From positions 769,632 through 833,631 of the forward strand of contig NW_017804354.1 in assembly GCF_001625305.1 (NCBI RefSeq): DNA of 64,000 nucleotides, read 5' to 3'. The notes beneath the pieces are model-generated. The model was given only the letters and a program-made list of their open reading frames with translations, had not been told where the DNA came from and made no database searches. Source of the DNA: Branchiostoma belcheri. Its lineage: Eukaryota > Chordata > Leptocardii > Amphioxiformes > Branchiostomatidae. Shown here in pieces: positions 22,516 to 32,770 of this stretch. The stretch's first letter is position 1, and every line of letters starts with the position of its first letter. Position numbers and translations under genes: made by a program.

Positions 22516-23135
22516 CTATTTTTGGTCGATTCTATCGGGGTTGACGGGAAAGATTCCTGTATTCTTAAAACCGCGTTTCATGACAGCCATGGTAAGGCCC
22601 TCGTCTCTCACCACTCGGTAAATACGCGGAAATGATGATTTTCTTACGACGAAATTTGGTTTTGCGACGTTTAGATTTTGAACAACATCCCCGAACTTTG
22701 ACTCCAACGACGCGAAGGGACCACCCCTTGCATCCATCGGCTGGATGAAGTGTGAGCTGTGAGGAGGGAAGCCAATCAGGATGATGTTGTGCTTGAGTGC
22801 CACTTCTATGGCTGCAGGCGTGACGTTAGCGGAGTGTTGGTCCTGTAACAGGACAACAGGCATGTCCGCCGAAGCGTTACGATCTTCTTTCTCTGCGGGT
22901 CCAGTGTAAACCCGGTTTCATCGGCGTTGTATACTCGATGCGGTGCCTTCTCCAGCCCATGGGTCTTCAACAAATCCTGGTATAGTGTGATGAAGTTGTC
23001 CACGGTGGCCTTGTCCACGGCATCCTTCCGGCCCCAATCCAAGGGATCTGGCTTTCGTAGGAGGACGCCGTTGCGTTTTTTGAAATCCGCCCACCATTGA
23101 CGGGAAGGACCTTTCTTGGCGTCAAACTTTGACTT
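22516..23135 (-). pseudogene. pogo/Tigger transposase, DDE catalytic region
   Basis: The minus strand encodes KKGPSRQWWADFKKRNG (end of the CENP-B-type DNA-binding part) and VYNADETGFTLDP (first catalytic Asp, N-A-D-E-T-G block). A frame change and apparent deletion lead to VVLLQDQHSANVTPAA (second Asp block, normally LLLDGHxSH) and IILIGFPPHSSHFIQPMD, the PPHxTHxxQPLD signature of the DDE_1 family. Roughly 60-80 residues between the two Asp blocks are missing. Confidence 0.75.
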
Positions 23136-23190
23136 AGCACCGATCTGCCAAAAAAACAGTTACTCAAGCAACTGGATATGATTTTGAAAA

Positions 23191-23233
23191 CGTCAGACGT
23201 TTCAGCTAGTATCCACTAGCTTTCGTCAGTGAC
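23191..23233 (-). ncRNA. Hammerhead-ribozyme-like motif
   Basis: On the minus strand CTGACGA is followed by a 7-bp stem (AGCTAGT-GGAT-ACTAGCT), then GAAA, then a small helix ACGTC-T-GACGT. The conserved C-U-G-A-N-G-A and G-A-A-A boxes and a stem II of the right size match the hammerhead core known from Penelope terminal repeats. Stem I pairing is not convincing, so activity is uncertain. Confidence 0.45.
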
Positions 23234-23401
23234 TGAGAGACCAGAGGGGAAAGCAGGTTTATATACACAACCTGTTGATTGATATGCAAATAAAGTGAAG
23301 ACAAATTTTTGGAAGTCGAAAAAGGAACAAAAGTCAGACAAGTCAAGACAAGATGATGCAAATTAGTCTGAAAGCTCCTGTTATACAGGACAGGAGCTTA
23401 A

Positions 23402-24289
23402 GTGTTGTCTGTCCTCGGGGCTGGGAGTGCCAAATCCCAAGTGCCGGAAAGATCGACCCGTAGCCCCCCTTCCCTGTTGAGGGTGGGGTTGTACATTCTT
23501 TCATATATTGCCTCTTTAATACCCCGTTCCCACCAGCGTGTTTCGCGGTCTAAGACATCCGTGGACTCGAGTTTGAAAGAGTGACCCTGGTTGTGTTGTA
23601 GGTGGTGGAAAATAGCTGAGGAGTAGCCGTTGGCACTAGGTCGGCAATTGTTCTTTTGTACCTTACTTTAAGCGGTCGACTTGTCTGTCCGATGTAGGTG
23701 TAGTTACAATTGGGCTCCTCACATTTGAGTCTGTAAATAACATTCGCCTTGGTACCCTTGTGAGGTCGGTCCTTAGGGTGTACCAGTCTTTGTCTGAGGG
23801 TTGAGTGAGGTTTGAAGTTAGTGGCTATGTTGAAGTTTTGGAAGATCCGTCGGAGTTTCTCAGATACTCCTTGGACATACGGAATAGTGATGTTGGCCTT
23901 GTTTTTGTTGGTCAATGGTTTGCACTTCTGGGTTTTCTTAGACTGATCTGAAGGTTTGAGCGCTTTGTTGAAAGTCCAGTTTTGGTAGCCACATTTAGCC
24001 AGGGCACCTCGGAGGTGTCTTTGTTCGTCCGTTTTGGCTTGGTCTGAAGTGACAATGTTGTCTGCACGATGGAAGAGAGTTTTGATCACTGCTAGTTTGT
24101 GTTCCAAAGGGTGGTGGGAATCAAAAGCCAGGTACTGATCAGTGTGGGTTGGTTTCCTGTACACTTCGAAACGAAGGTTACCATCTTCCTCTACGATAGT
24201 TTTGGTGTCTAGGAAAGGGAGCATGTTGTCATGGCTTGGCTCCTGTGTGAACTTGATGTTGTCATCTATCTGGTTGATGTGGTCAAAGA
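23402..24289 (-). pseudogene. Penelope-like RT C-terminus plus GIY-YIG endonuclease
   Basis: The frame reads FFDHINQIDDNIKFTQEP, MLPFLDTKTIVEEDG, VYRKPTHTDQYLAFDSHHP and KLAVIKTLFHRAD (the RT end typical of Penelope elements). IPYVQGVSEKLRRIF and CNYTYIGQTSRPLKVR then give the GIY-YIG motif (Y-T-Y-I-G). Near 23650 a one-base shift changes frame, and the endonuclease continues with HNQGHSFKLESTDVLDRETR and WWERGIKEAIYERMYNP, which includes the catalytic Glu region. The catalytic RT palm is upstream of the truncation and missing. Confidence 0.85.
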
Positions 24290-24299
24290 AGCACCGATC

Positions 24300-24625
24300 A
24301 TCTTACTGTGCCGACTGTGTATGGCTGCTGTCATCGACAACATGGCCGTCTTTGTCACGGGGTGGCCAGCCCTTACGCGATACTCGGAATACTTAAGAAT
24401 AGTACTCTCCTCTTCTTTGGACAAGATTGGAGGCCTACCTTCCGTGCGTCGAGTTTGCTCTTTCTAGACAACTTATCATTCAGTGTAGTCCGCGGAATGG
24501 TGTACTTTCTCGCGGCTTCGGCGGGTTATAGACTATTCTCTTTAATGTCCCTCAGGACTGTTTCCATAAACTCGGGTTGCCATGACCTCTTTTTACGTTT
24601 CGCCTCAACTGCTGAAAATCATGCA
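24300..24625 (-). pseudogene. pogo/Tigger transposase, N-terminal DNA-binding region
   Basis: The minus strand reads KRKKRSWQPEFMETVLRDI, ENSL(stop)PAEAARKYTIP and RTTLNDKLSRKSKLDARKVG, a psq-type helix-turn-helix. A frameshift leads to GRPPILSKEEESTILKYSEY and VRAGHPVTKTAMLSMTAA, a CENP-B-type second helix-turn-helix. The TAA stop near 24527 and the frameshift are inactivating. The protein then runs into the target duplication of the Penelope-like insertion. Confidence 0.7.
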
Positions 24626-24739
24626 ATTTACGCTGGTTTAATTTCATGTAACGTTACATTTTTAATTATGTTTTCTTAGGTAGTGTTGAACGGTTTAACT
24701 TGGTCACATAAAGCGTCCTAATGCCTGTACAATAACTTT

Positions 24740-25321
24740 TAATCGCTGTATAAGAGAGTTCGTGCTTTAGAGACAGCTAAAAAAGCTGCTCCAGGATGCA
24801 TCAAGAAACAGAAAGAACGGGAACAGCAGATTCTACGCCATCGCCTTGAACTCCTGAAACAGAAACAAGAAGATAAGGACAGAAACATAAAAAGGGTGTT
24901 TCTCACTCTGGAGAAGTCAAAGATCTGTGATGCTGTGCAGAAAGATGGTGGTGAATGGAAGAGTCCAGAGGAAGTTGAAGAGAGACTGTGTGGCTGTGGA
25001 ACTGAGTCAAAACAGAAGGAAAAAATTCTCACAAATCTTCGATTCCACAGAGTGGTGCTCCAGGATCCTGTTCCAACTGAAAAAGTACTTACTGCAGCAG
25101 CATGTAACTGTAAATGGAACTGCAAGAAAGTTCTCTACATCGGAACTGAAGGAAAACTTGATTGAACTGATAAGAATGAACACTTCGTGTTACAACAACA
25201 ATAATGAGGATGATGATGATGATGATGAGTGCTTACACGGTGAAGCAGGACAGTCCACAACGCACAAGTCAATAGACAATGTCAGTGAACTAGTACAAGT
25301 TGAGAAGGAAAGAATGAAGTA
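24740..25321 (+). pseudogene. Unrecognised multicopy-type protein fragment, Lys/Glu-rich
   Basis: From 24743 the frame encodes KRVRALETAKKAAPGCIKKQ, a charged helix (KEREQQILRHRLELLKQ) and DAVQKDGGEWKSPEEVEERL, then an IRF-like strand (ILTNLRFHRVVLQDPVP). Near 25085 a one-base shift changes frame, and the protein continues YLLQQHVTVNG, RKFSTSELKENLIELI and an Asn/Asp run. The second frame ends at 25319-25321. I do not recognise the family; the layout (basic coiled coil, then a compact C-terminal domain) is like transposon-borne proteins. Only the single frameshift argues against an intact gene. Confidence 0.45.
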
Positions 25322-25344
25322 AAAGAAAAATAAACAAAGAGAGA

Positions 25345-25608
25345 AACTTTGAAGATACCTGAATTATGTACTGTATTTCACTAATTAGTATGCAGATATG
25401 CTAATTGTCAATTCTAAAAAAAAACCTGGAGATTATTTACTTATTACCCATCCGGTGTCAAGTGAATGTGATATTTTTGCTCAGAATGTGGAGCGATAAA
25501 TTGCAACAACGTCATGACAGATACCTAAATTATGTACTGTATTTAGCTAATTAATATGCAAATATTCTAATTAGCAATTAAAGAAATCCTCAGGATTTTT
25601 TGTTTCCC
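25345..25608 (+). repeat. Tandem repeat of about 170 bp, left part
   Basis: Units are marked by GATACCTGAATTATGTACTG (25353) and GATACCTAAATTATGTACTG (25520), 167 bp apart. Each has TAATTAATATGCAAAT-like and TGTGTCAGGT-like landmarks. The array continues after the RTE insertion at 28943-29410. Confidence 0.8.
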
Positions 25609-28600
25609 TTGCTGTGTCAGGTCTCTCATAATGTCCACGCCTTGTCGCGGTATGATAGCTTGCGTGTCTCAATGACCCCAAGAGCTATGCCAGCGGGAGT
25701 GCTTAGCACTCCTGGCAGGGTCACCCATGCTGGACAGGTCAAGGGGTAGAGGCCAGACGAAATGTGGACAACCTCTACCCAGAGGTTAAAAGGGTTGGCG
25801 TAGGGTCAACACCCCTACCTGTAAAAAGAAACAGTTACAGAAGCACCGATGATGAGAACCCAACATGAACCCGTCATGGGAAAGGAAGGGCCCCCACACA
25901 GGGGGTTCATGACGCTAGACAGTGAAAGCCGAAAGGAAACTGGAAAGCTGACTCCCCTTCTGACACCCAAGACAAGCATAAGAATAGGCGCATGGAATGT
26001 TAGAACCATGTATGAGTCAGGAAGAACAGCGCAAGTTGCTAAGGAAATGAGGAGCTATAGACTGTCTCTACTAGGGCTCAGTGAGACAAGATGGTTGCAG
26101 ACAGGTCAGCTTAGACTAGCAACGGGAGAGTTGTTACTGTACTCAGGACACACTGAGGAGGGAGCCATACACTCGGAGGGAGTCGCCCTGATGCTGGCCA
26201 GGGAAGCACAGGGGGCACTCATAGGCTGGGAACCCGTTAGTCCACGCATCATAACTGCCAAGTTTGCCACTAAGAAAAGCAACATTAACCTGCAAGTAAT
26301 ACAGTGCTATGCACCTACAAATGATGCTGAGGAAGAGAAGAAGGAGGAGTTCTACAAGCAACTGCAAGATGTGCTAGATAAGGTTAGGAACAAAGACGTC
26401 ACCTTACTCATGGGCGATTTTAATGCCAAGATAGGGTCAGACAACACAGGTCATGAGGAAGTGATAGGTACACATGGGTTAGGCCAAATGAATGAGAATG
26501 GGGAAAGATTCACCAATCTGTGCTCTCTTAACCAACTTGTCATAGGAGGTAGCATCTTCATGCACAAGCGCATCCACAAAGCCACATGGAGATCACCCGA
26601 CCACATCACAGAAAACCAAATTGACCACATGTGTATCAGCCAGAAGTTCCGACGACTGTGGAGTGATGTAAGGGTGATGAGAGGGGCAGATGTGTCTTCA
26701 GACCATCACCTTCTGGTGACGTCAGCACGGCTGCGGTTGAAGAAGTATTCCACATCTAACAACCCACGTAAAAGATACAACGTAGGACTGCTTAAGGACA
26801 AGAACACACGGAAATCCTTCAAACTCAGCCTGTCCAATAAGTTCCAACCTCTACAGGAACTTTTCAAGGAGGAAGATACAGGTATCGAGGACCAGTGGCA
26901 ACAGGCCAAGAAGGGATGGCTGGACACATGTGAGGAGGTTTTGGGCAAGAAGAAAGCACATCAGAAAGAGTGGATCTCCTTCACCACCCTTCAGAAGTTG
27001 GAAGCTAGGAAACAGAAGAAAGCTGCTCTGAATGAAAGCCGAACAAGATCAGAGAAGGTTAAGGCACAGGAATCATACACGGCTGCAGATAAGGAAGTGA
27101 AAAGAAGTATCAAAAGGGACAAAAGGGACCACTTTGAAGAGCTAGCTAGGCAAGCAGAAGAAGCAGCAGGGAAGGGAAACCTGAAGGACCTGTACATGAC
27201 AACGAGGAAACTAGCAGGGAAATTCCAGCAGGTGAACAAGCCGGTAAGGGATAAGGAGGGTAACCTACTCACAACAACGGAGGAGCAGCTGAAACGATGG
27301 GCGGAGCATTTCAGCGAACTACTAAACCGGCCAGCTCCAGATACACCTCCAGACATCCCACCTGCAGATGCAGAGTTACCCATCAACACAGGAAAACCTT
27401 CCAAGATAGAGATAAAGAAGGCCATAATGTCACTCAGCAATGGGAAATCAGCCGGACCAGACGATATACCTGCAGAAGCACTCAAGGCAGACATAACAAG
27501 CTCGGTCAACATGCTACACAGTCTGTTTGGTAAGATCTGGGAGGAGGAGCAAGTTCCATCAGAGTGGAGAGAGGGCATACTGGTTAAGCTTCCAAAGAAA
27601 GGGGATCTGAGCAGCTGCAGTAACTACAGGGGGATCATGCTTTTATCAACAGCGGGGAAAGTCTTCAACAGAATTCTTTTAGAACGAATGAGAGATGCTG
27701 TAGATGTCAAGCTTAGAGATGAACAGGCAGGGTTCCGTAAGAGTAGATCCTGTGCCGACCAGATCGCCACGCTGCGCATCATAATAGAACAGTCTCTGGA
27801 ATGGAACTCTCCACTATACATTAATTTCATAGACTACGAAAAAGCTTTTGATAGCATAGATAGGGACACCTTGTGGAAGCTGCTACGACACTATGGGATA
27901 CCAGAGAAGTTCATATCTCTAATCCAGAACACATACAGACACATGAGTTGTAAGGTAGCACATGCGGGACAGTTAACGGAAAGTTTTGAAGTGAAGACTG
28001 GAGTACGCCAGGGCTGTCTGCTCTCGCCACTTCTTTTCCTGTTGGTGATTGACTGGATCATGAAGACATCAACTACAGGAAGGAGAACTGGGATCCAGTG
28101 GTCACTCTGAACACAGCTAGAGGAATTAGACTTCGCAGATGATCTGGCACTTCTCTCACATAATCACATGCAGATGCAGGATAAAACAACCTGCCTGGAC
28201 ACAGTATCTGTCAGCACAGGACTTAAAATCAGTAAAAAGAAAACAGAACTCATGAAGATCAACACCACAAATAGTACACCAGTCATCATTGGAGGGGAAG
28301 AGGTGAAGGAGACGGAAGCCTTTGTGTACTTGGGTAGTGTGGTCGACCGACAAGGGGGCACGGATAGAGATGTAACAGCAAGGATTGGGAAGGCAAGGGC
28401 AGCGTTCATCATGCTAAGGAAGGTCTGGGCCTCTAGAGGGATTCGCAGAGCCACTAAACTTCGCATCTTCAACTCCAACGTCAAATCAGTCCTCCTCTAT
28501 GGATCAGAAACATGGCGAACAACAAGAGCCACACAGCACAGGTTACAGATCTTCATCAACACCTGTCTCAGAAGAATCTTTAAGATCAGGTGGTGGGACA

Positions 28601-28942
28601 GAGTCAGCAACCAGGAGCTGTGGGACAGAGCAGGTCAGAAACCCATCAGAGAACAGATTTTAAAGAGGAAATGGTCCTGGATAGGACACACGCTGAGGAA
28701 GGCCAACTCTAGTATCACTCAGCAGGCCCTGACCTGGAATCCGCAGGGGAAGAGAAGGAGGGGTAGACCTAAGAACAGCTGGAGAAGGGACACGGAGGAG
28801 GAGATGAGGAGTATCAGCACCAGCTGGCAGGACCTGAGAAAGAAGGCCCAGAGACGAGTGCAGTGGAAGAACATCATCGGTGGCCTATGCCCTGGCAGGG
28901 GCGAAGGGCCTAAGTAAGTAAAAGTAAGTTGCTGTGTCAGGT
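25609..28942 (+). mobile_element. RTE-like non-LTR retrotransposon, nearly intact, 14-bp target duplication
   Basis: The body (25623-28928) lies between TTGCTGTGTCAGGT at 25609-25622 and 28929-28942. The 5' leader is about 230 bp (25623-25848). The 3' end is a (TAAG)n-type tail (CCTAAGTAAGTAAAAGTAAG), as in RTE clades. One long frame (25849-28917) encodes endonuclease, RT and C-terminal region, broken only by a TGA at 28108. It is a different family from the RTE-like element at 4929 and looks younger. It lies inside the 170-bp tandem array. Confidence 0.88.
25849..28917 (+). pseudogene. RTE-like endonuclease/reverse transcriptase with a single in-frame TGA
   Basis: Endonuclease blocks: IRIGAWNVRTMYESGRTAQ, LLGLSETRW (catalytic Glu), VTLLMGDFNAKIGSD and VSSDHHLLV (Asp-His). 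RT blocks: LSNGKSAGPDDIPAEAL, RDEQAGFRKSRSCADQI, FIDYEKAFDSIDRDTLW (motif A), VRQGCLLSPLLFLLV (motif B) and LEELDFADDLALLSH (motif C, FADD). The C-terminal part has FVYLGSVVDRQGG, LLYGSETWRTT and a basic GKRRRGRPKNSWRR tail. The reading frame is the same before and after the TGA at 28108-28110, which falls between motifs B and C, probably from a TGG Trp codon. Without this base change the ORF would be about 1,022 codons, a full RTE-type length. Confidence 0.88.
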
Positions 28943-29410
28943 GGCAACTAAATGTGATATTCTTTATTCAATGTGGAACAGTGAGTTGTAATGCCAGCAT
29001 TGATGATACCAGAATTATGTGCTGTATTTACATAATTAATATGCAGATATGCTAATTAGCAATTAAAAAAATCCCAAAGATGCTTTAGTTCTTACCCTTG
29101 CTGTGTCAGGTGGCAACTGAATGTGATATTCTTTGTTTAGAATATGGAACAGTGAGTTGTAATACCCGCATTGAGGATACCGATATTATGTACAGTACTA
29201 ACCTAATTAATATGCAAATTACCAACATGTCAAAATACCTCGAGATTATCCATTTGTTACCCTTGCTATGCCAGGTGTCAACAGAATGATAAATACAATA
29301 ATTTCTGAATGCAAAGCAGCAAATTATTCTATCTGCTACGAGGATACCTAAGATATATACTGTATTTACCTTATCAATATGCAAATTACTAATTAGATAA
29401 GATTTTGTTA
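28943..29410 (+). repeat. Tandem repeat of about 170 bp, right part
   Basis: Unit landmarks GATACC ... ATTATGT fall at 29004 and 29176, and a related GATACC unit falls at 29343, spaced 172 and 167 bp. Each unit has CTAATTAATATGCA and TGTGATATTCTTT phrases. Together with the left part there are about five units. Confidence 0.8.
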
Positions 29411-29929
29411 TGACTGATAATATGGTATTCTGATACCTATTCCGAAAGTGGACAGTTGCGTTAACTTGCATGGCGATGATAACAACTGTAAGTAATAAAC
29501 TCCTGCTGAATATTAATGTGCCCAAAAATGCAGTGTTTTGCATTGATTTATAGGTCCCTCCGGTGCCGTTTAGGTCCCATTAAACTAATGGTTAGGATTT
29601 CCCAAAAAATACCAAAATATATTACTTCAAAATTTGGTATCTTGACTTAGCTTTGTTCGATTTGAAATCTGAAAATGGCATTTTGTTCGGGACGACAGGA
29701 TCTATAATTTGGGCCTAATTTCTATATGCCATCGGTAAAGGAAAAAATCATGTTTGCTAGCTATGAATCGGTTTTGCATGTTGTTACCTTTAGGATGCGC
29801 TGGGGTCCACCGTTTCTCACACTTTGGTAAGGATGGCGGCCGATACAAAAAGTGCAGTATGCGAAATTTCGGCGCTGTGAGTCATACTGATCCGTTATTG
29901 ACGCTTACCAACGTTTACCGACCCATTCT
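29411..29929. other. Stretch without a recognised gene
   Basis: I see no conserved coding signal. Confidence 0.5.
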
Positions 29930-31141
29930 ATGTCTTTAGACGGGTGGTTGATGATGGTGAAGACAATGTCTAAGAACGGTCAGCGACGTTCGGGGTCCGG
30001 AAGCGACGACTTGAAGTCCTTGAACAATTCTGCACGTTCGACCGGCGAAGTCGCCATGGCGGACAAGTCACTTCTGGACGAGCTGAAAGCCACGATTGAA
30101 GCTGCTCTACAGCCCGTGCACGAGAAGCTCAAAGATATAGCAGCAGCGAGGGATGTGCAGTGTCATGGTGCCACGACTCACGGTGCAAGCATTTCCAAGC
30201 AGTCAAACAGTCAGTCTTGAAGAAAGGCTTCTCAGACTAGAGCAAGGATGAAGTTGACTTCCAACACCCTACTTCTCTCCACATGTGAACACATACCGGA
30301 CTCTTGTCAAGTCTTCCAGCCTACCGGAGTAACCACACATTTGAAACAGTCAACATGAACATCGCACAGGTGAACATCCGTTCCATCAATACGTCATCAA
30401 CACTCGTCGAACACATGTGCATCTCTGACAAAACATTGACATACCCTGTTTATCAGAGGTCTGGAATAAAACAAACCACAGTGCCCTAAGTGACATGAAA
30501 CTGACCTTCAGGAGTAGAGGCACAAAGAGAGGAGGAGGAGGAGCCATGACCAAAGACCACATCAAAGTACTAGAAATAAAACCGACCAACACGACACATG
30601 CGGACATTGCAGCTGTTAATATCTACTCAGACACTACGAGCTTTAATATGCCTCATCTCATATGTCCCACCAGATAACAAGGAAGGACTATACAAAAAGT
30701 CATGTGCACACTTAAGTTTCTCCAGCGCACCAACAAACCCCTAATACTGTGCGGAAACTTTAACGTCCGTCACCCCGCATGGGGGGATGAAAGGGAAAAC
30801 CACCCCGGAACCCTCCTCAACAACCATGATGATAGCAAACAACCTTCACGTCATGAACAACCACAGACCAACAAGAGAGAACAGTGTTATTGATCTCACA
30901 ATCACAAACGGACAAGCGACACAGCTGATAGAGAAATGGAGGGTACAACCTGAAGTTCAGCTGAAAACTGACCACCACCTGATCACTATGCAAGTTGGAA
31001 CCAAGAAACCAGACATAAAAGTCCAAAGATGGGATCTTCGCAACGTGGACTGGCAGAGATAGAGGAATCTACACATGAGCATAATTCACAAATTGGTTGG
31101 AGCAAAATGCAGACAACACAATCTGTCAGCACCATTGTGTC

Positions 31142-31228
31142 TAGCCTGTGAAACCCAAGCTCCGGGGGGGCTCCCTACATAGTCCGCCACTACTAGGGAG
31201 CCGGCGAAAACGAGGTTCAGTCAGGCTA
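31142..31228. mobile_element. Short TAGCCTG-ended MITE inside the Jockey-like LINE
   Basis: The ends TAGCCTG and CAGGCTA are inverted, and the flanks CATTGTGTC (31133-31141) and CACTGTGTC (31229-31237) form an imperfect 9-bp target duplication. It interrupts the LINE coding sequence. The ends match the larger foldback element at 48235-48390. Confidence 0.65.
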
Positions 31229-31719
31229 CACTGTGTCTGACCTGTACGAAAGCTTCAAAGCCACCATGATAAAATGCACAGAAGGAATCATAAGCAAGAG
31301 GACCATCACCAGACACAGCAAAGGTTACTGGAATGCTGCACTAGAAAAATAAAGATCACAAAAACCGCCCTCAGAAAATTCCACAGAAGCAGGGACTCCC
31401 ACAACCTCAAGTACCTGAAGGAGAAAGAAACATGGAAGAAAATGCACGCCCGAACAAGAACTGGGAATTCTGACCGCGCAAGAACTGGGAATCATGATCA
31501 CGCAAACCGCACTGCGACCTCTACTGGTCGTTCTCGAGAGCGGAAGTGTTCGGCGGAGGGCTACGCGCAATTCTCTGTGATGAGGCCTTCCGACCCAATC
31601 ACACCATAACTAAAAAGCATAGACCCAGAGAAACCACAGGCCTTCTGGAAAACAATCAAAATCCACCTCAGCAAGAACACAAAAGGCTAAGCAGTTATAC
31701 AACCCTTGAATCACCTCTG

Positions 31720-31870
31720 TAAAAATGAAAGCGTCCCCGACGGAGAAACGCCCGTCCGACGCCGTCCCTGCCCGTCCTTAGCGGGAAACGGCGTCCTGAC
31801 CGTCCCAACACAGTTGGCAGCGTCCACAAACTCCCGTCGGACGGCCGTCAACGGAGATCTAGCCATCACA
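31720..31870. repeat. CGTCC/CCGTC-rich segment
   Basis: This is a GC-rich block with many CCGTC and CGTCC words in both orientations (CGTCCGACGCCGTCC; CCGTCGGACGGCCGTC), inside the decayed Jockey-like LINE. It is probably a small insertion of unknown type. Confidence 0.35.
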
Positions 31871-32770
31871 TACAAAGAGATCGCACAAGTGGCTACTGAC
31901 ACCTATGCCCCTAGCGGGGTAGATATGCCCGGAGAGCTTTCTCATGCCCTGGTTTTGATTCAGTGGTAACATCACATATACACAGCCAAGAGCCAACATC
32001 ACATATCACTGCATCAAAGTAAGAAACAAAACATTAAATCAGAGCCTTTTCTTGTCTCCTCTGTTCATAGTTATCTGCCATGACCTTCCAGCATGGCAAC
32101 AGACATCTTTGCCCATTTTCGGCATGTTGACCACTGTCAGAAGGCAACAAAACTTCTCATTTTTTCCAAAATCAGGCGAAAATAATTGCGCGCTCATGTC
32201 ATCCATAAAACTTACTTGCTGTGGCCTAACCAAATGAAACAAGACACCAAGATACTCATCCGGAAGCCCGGCAAGGACAACTACAACCAGATCAAGTCAT
32301 ACCGTCCGATCACCCTATCCAGGCAAGATAATGGAGCGTGTTGTCAACAACCGCCTCACATGGTGGCAGACATCCAACACAGGCGGCAGACCGGCACCGA
32401 AGTGCTTGGGTGTCCTCCGACTCACCCAGCACATCCAAGAAGCATGGAAACAGAACCAATTGCCAAACAACAGCCGCTTTCTTCGAAGATAATGAAGCCT
32501 GCTTCGACTGGGTATGACAGGAAGGCCTACCACTGTACAAACTCATCAGGAGAGGTATCCAAGGTAGGATGCTCTGTTTTAATACCTCCACTACTTCCTG
32601 AAAGACAGAGAGGCCAACTTCAAAATCAACTCTATAACTACAACAACACAGCAACACAACAACAGACCAAAGTAAGAATTCCCTCCACAAGGGGCAGTCC
32701 TATCCACTACACTCTGCAACATCTACACAGCAGACGCATACTCAGACATCCCACTCAACAATTTCTAGTA

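Larger units (their letters stand above)
23146..24289 (-). mobile_element. Penelope-like element, 5'-truncated, with 10-bp target duplication
   Basis: It is flanked by AGCACCGATC at 23136-23145 and 24290-24299. It encodes the end of a Penelope reverse transcriptase and a GIY-YIG endonuclease on the minus strand. It sits inside the pogo/Tigger transposase frame, and cutting it out with one duplication copy rejoins the transposase. The stretch after the ORF (23146-23400) contains a hammerhead-ribozyme-like motif and a TATATAAA-like string, as described for Penelope terminal repeats. Confidence 0.82.
21890..24630 (-). mobile_element. pogo/Tigger-type DNA transposon interrupted by a Penelope-like element
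   Basis: Read on the minus strand, the transposase pieces appear in the right order: an N-terminal helix-turn-helix (24625-24300), then a catalytic region (23135-22516), then a charged C-terminal tail (22330-21893). The two halves are separated by a Penelope-like insertion at 23146-24289 flanked by a 10-bp duplication. An internal deletion, several frameshifts and a stop make it inactive. Terminal inverted repeats were not identified, so the outer limits are those of the coding region only. Confidence 0.7.
29930..32770 (+). pseudogene. Jockey-like LINE, heavily decayed
   Basis: Pieces in order: a possible ORF1 start with a charged helix (LLDELKATIEAALQPVHEKL, about 30068); the endonuclease start MNIAQVNIRSINTSSTLVEH (30355); VICGDFN-like ILCGNFNVRHPAWGD (about 30744); ENSVIDLTITNGQATQLIE and KTDHHLITMQ (Asp-His block, about 30965); a KGYWNAALEK-like linker; FWKTIKIHLSKNTK (about 31650); and the RT start ILIRKPGKDNYNQIKSYRPI (about 32250). 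Many frameshifts and stops and a MITE at 31142 break it. The RT palm ends near 32765 before the YxDD region. Confidence 0.7.
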
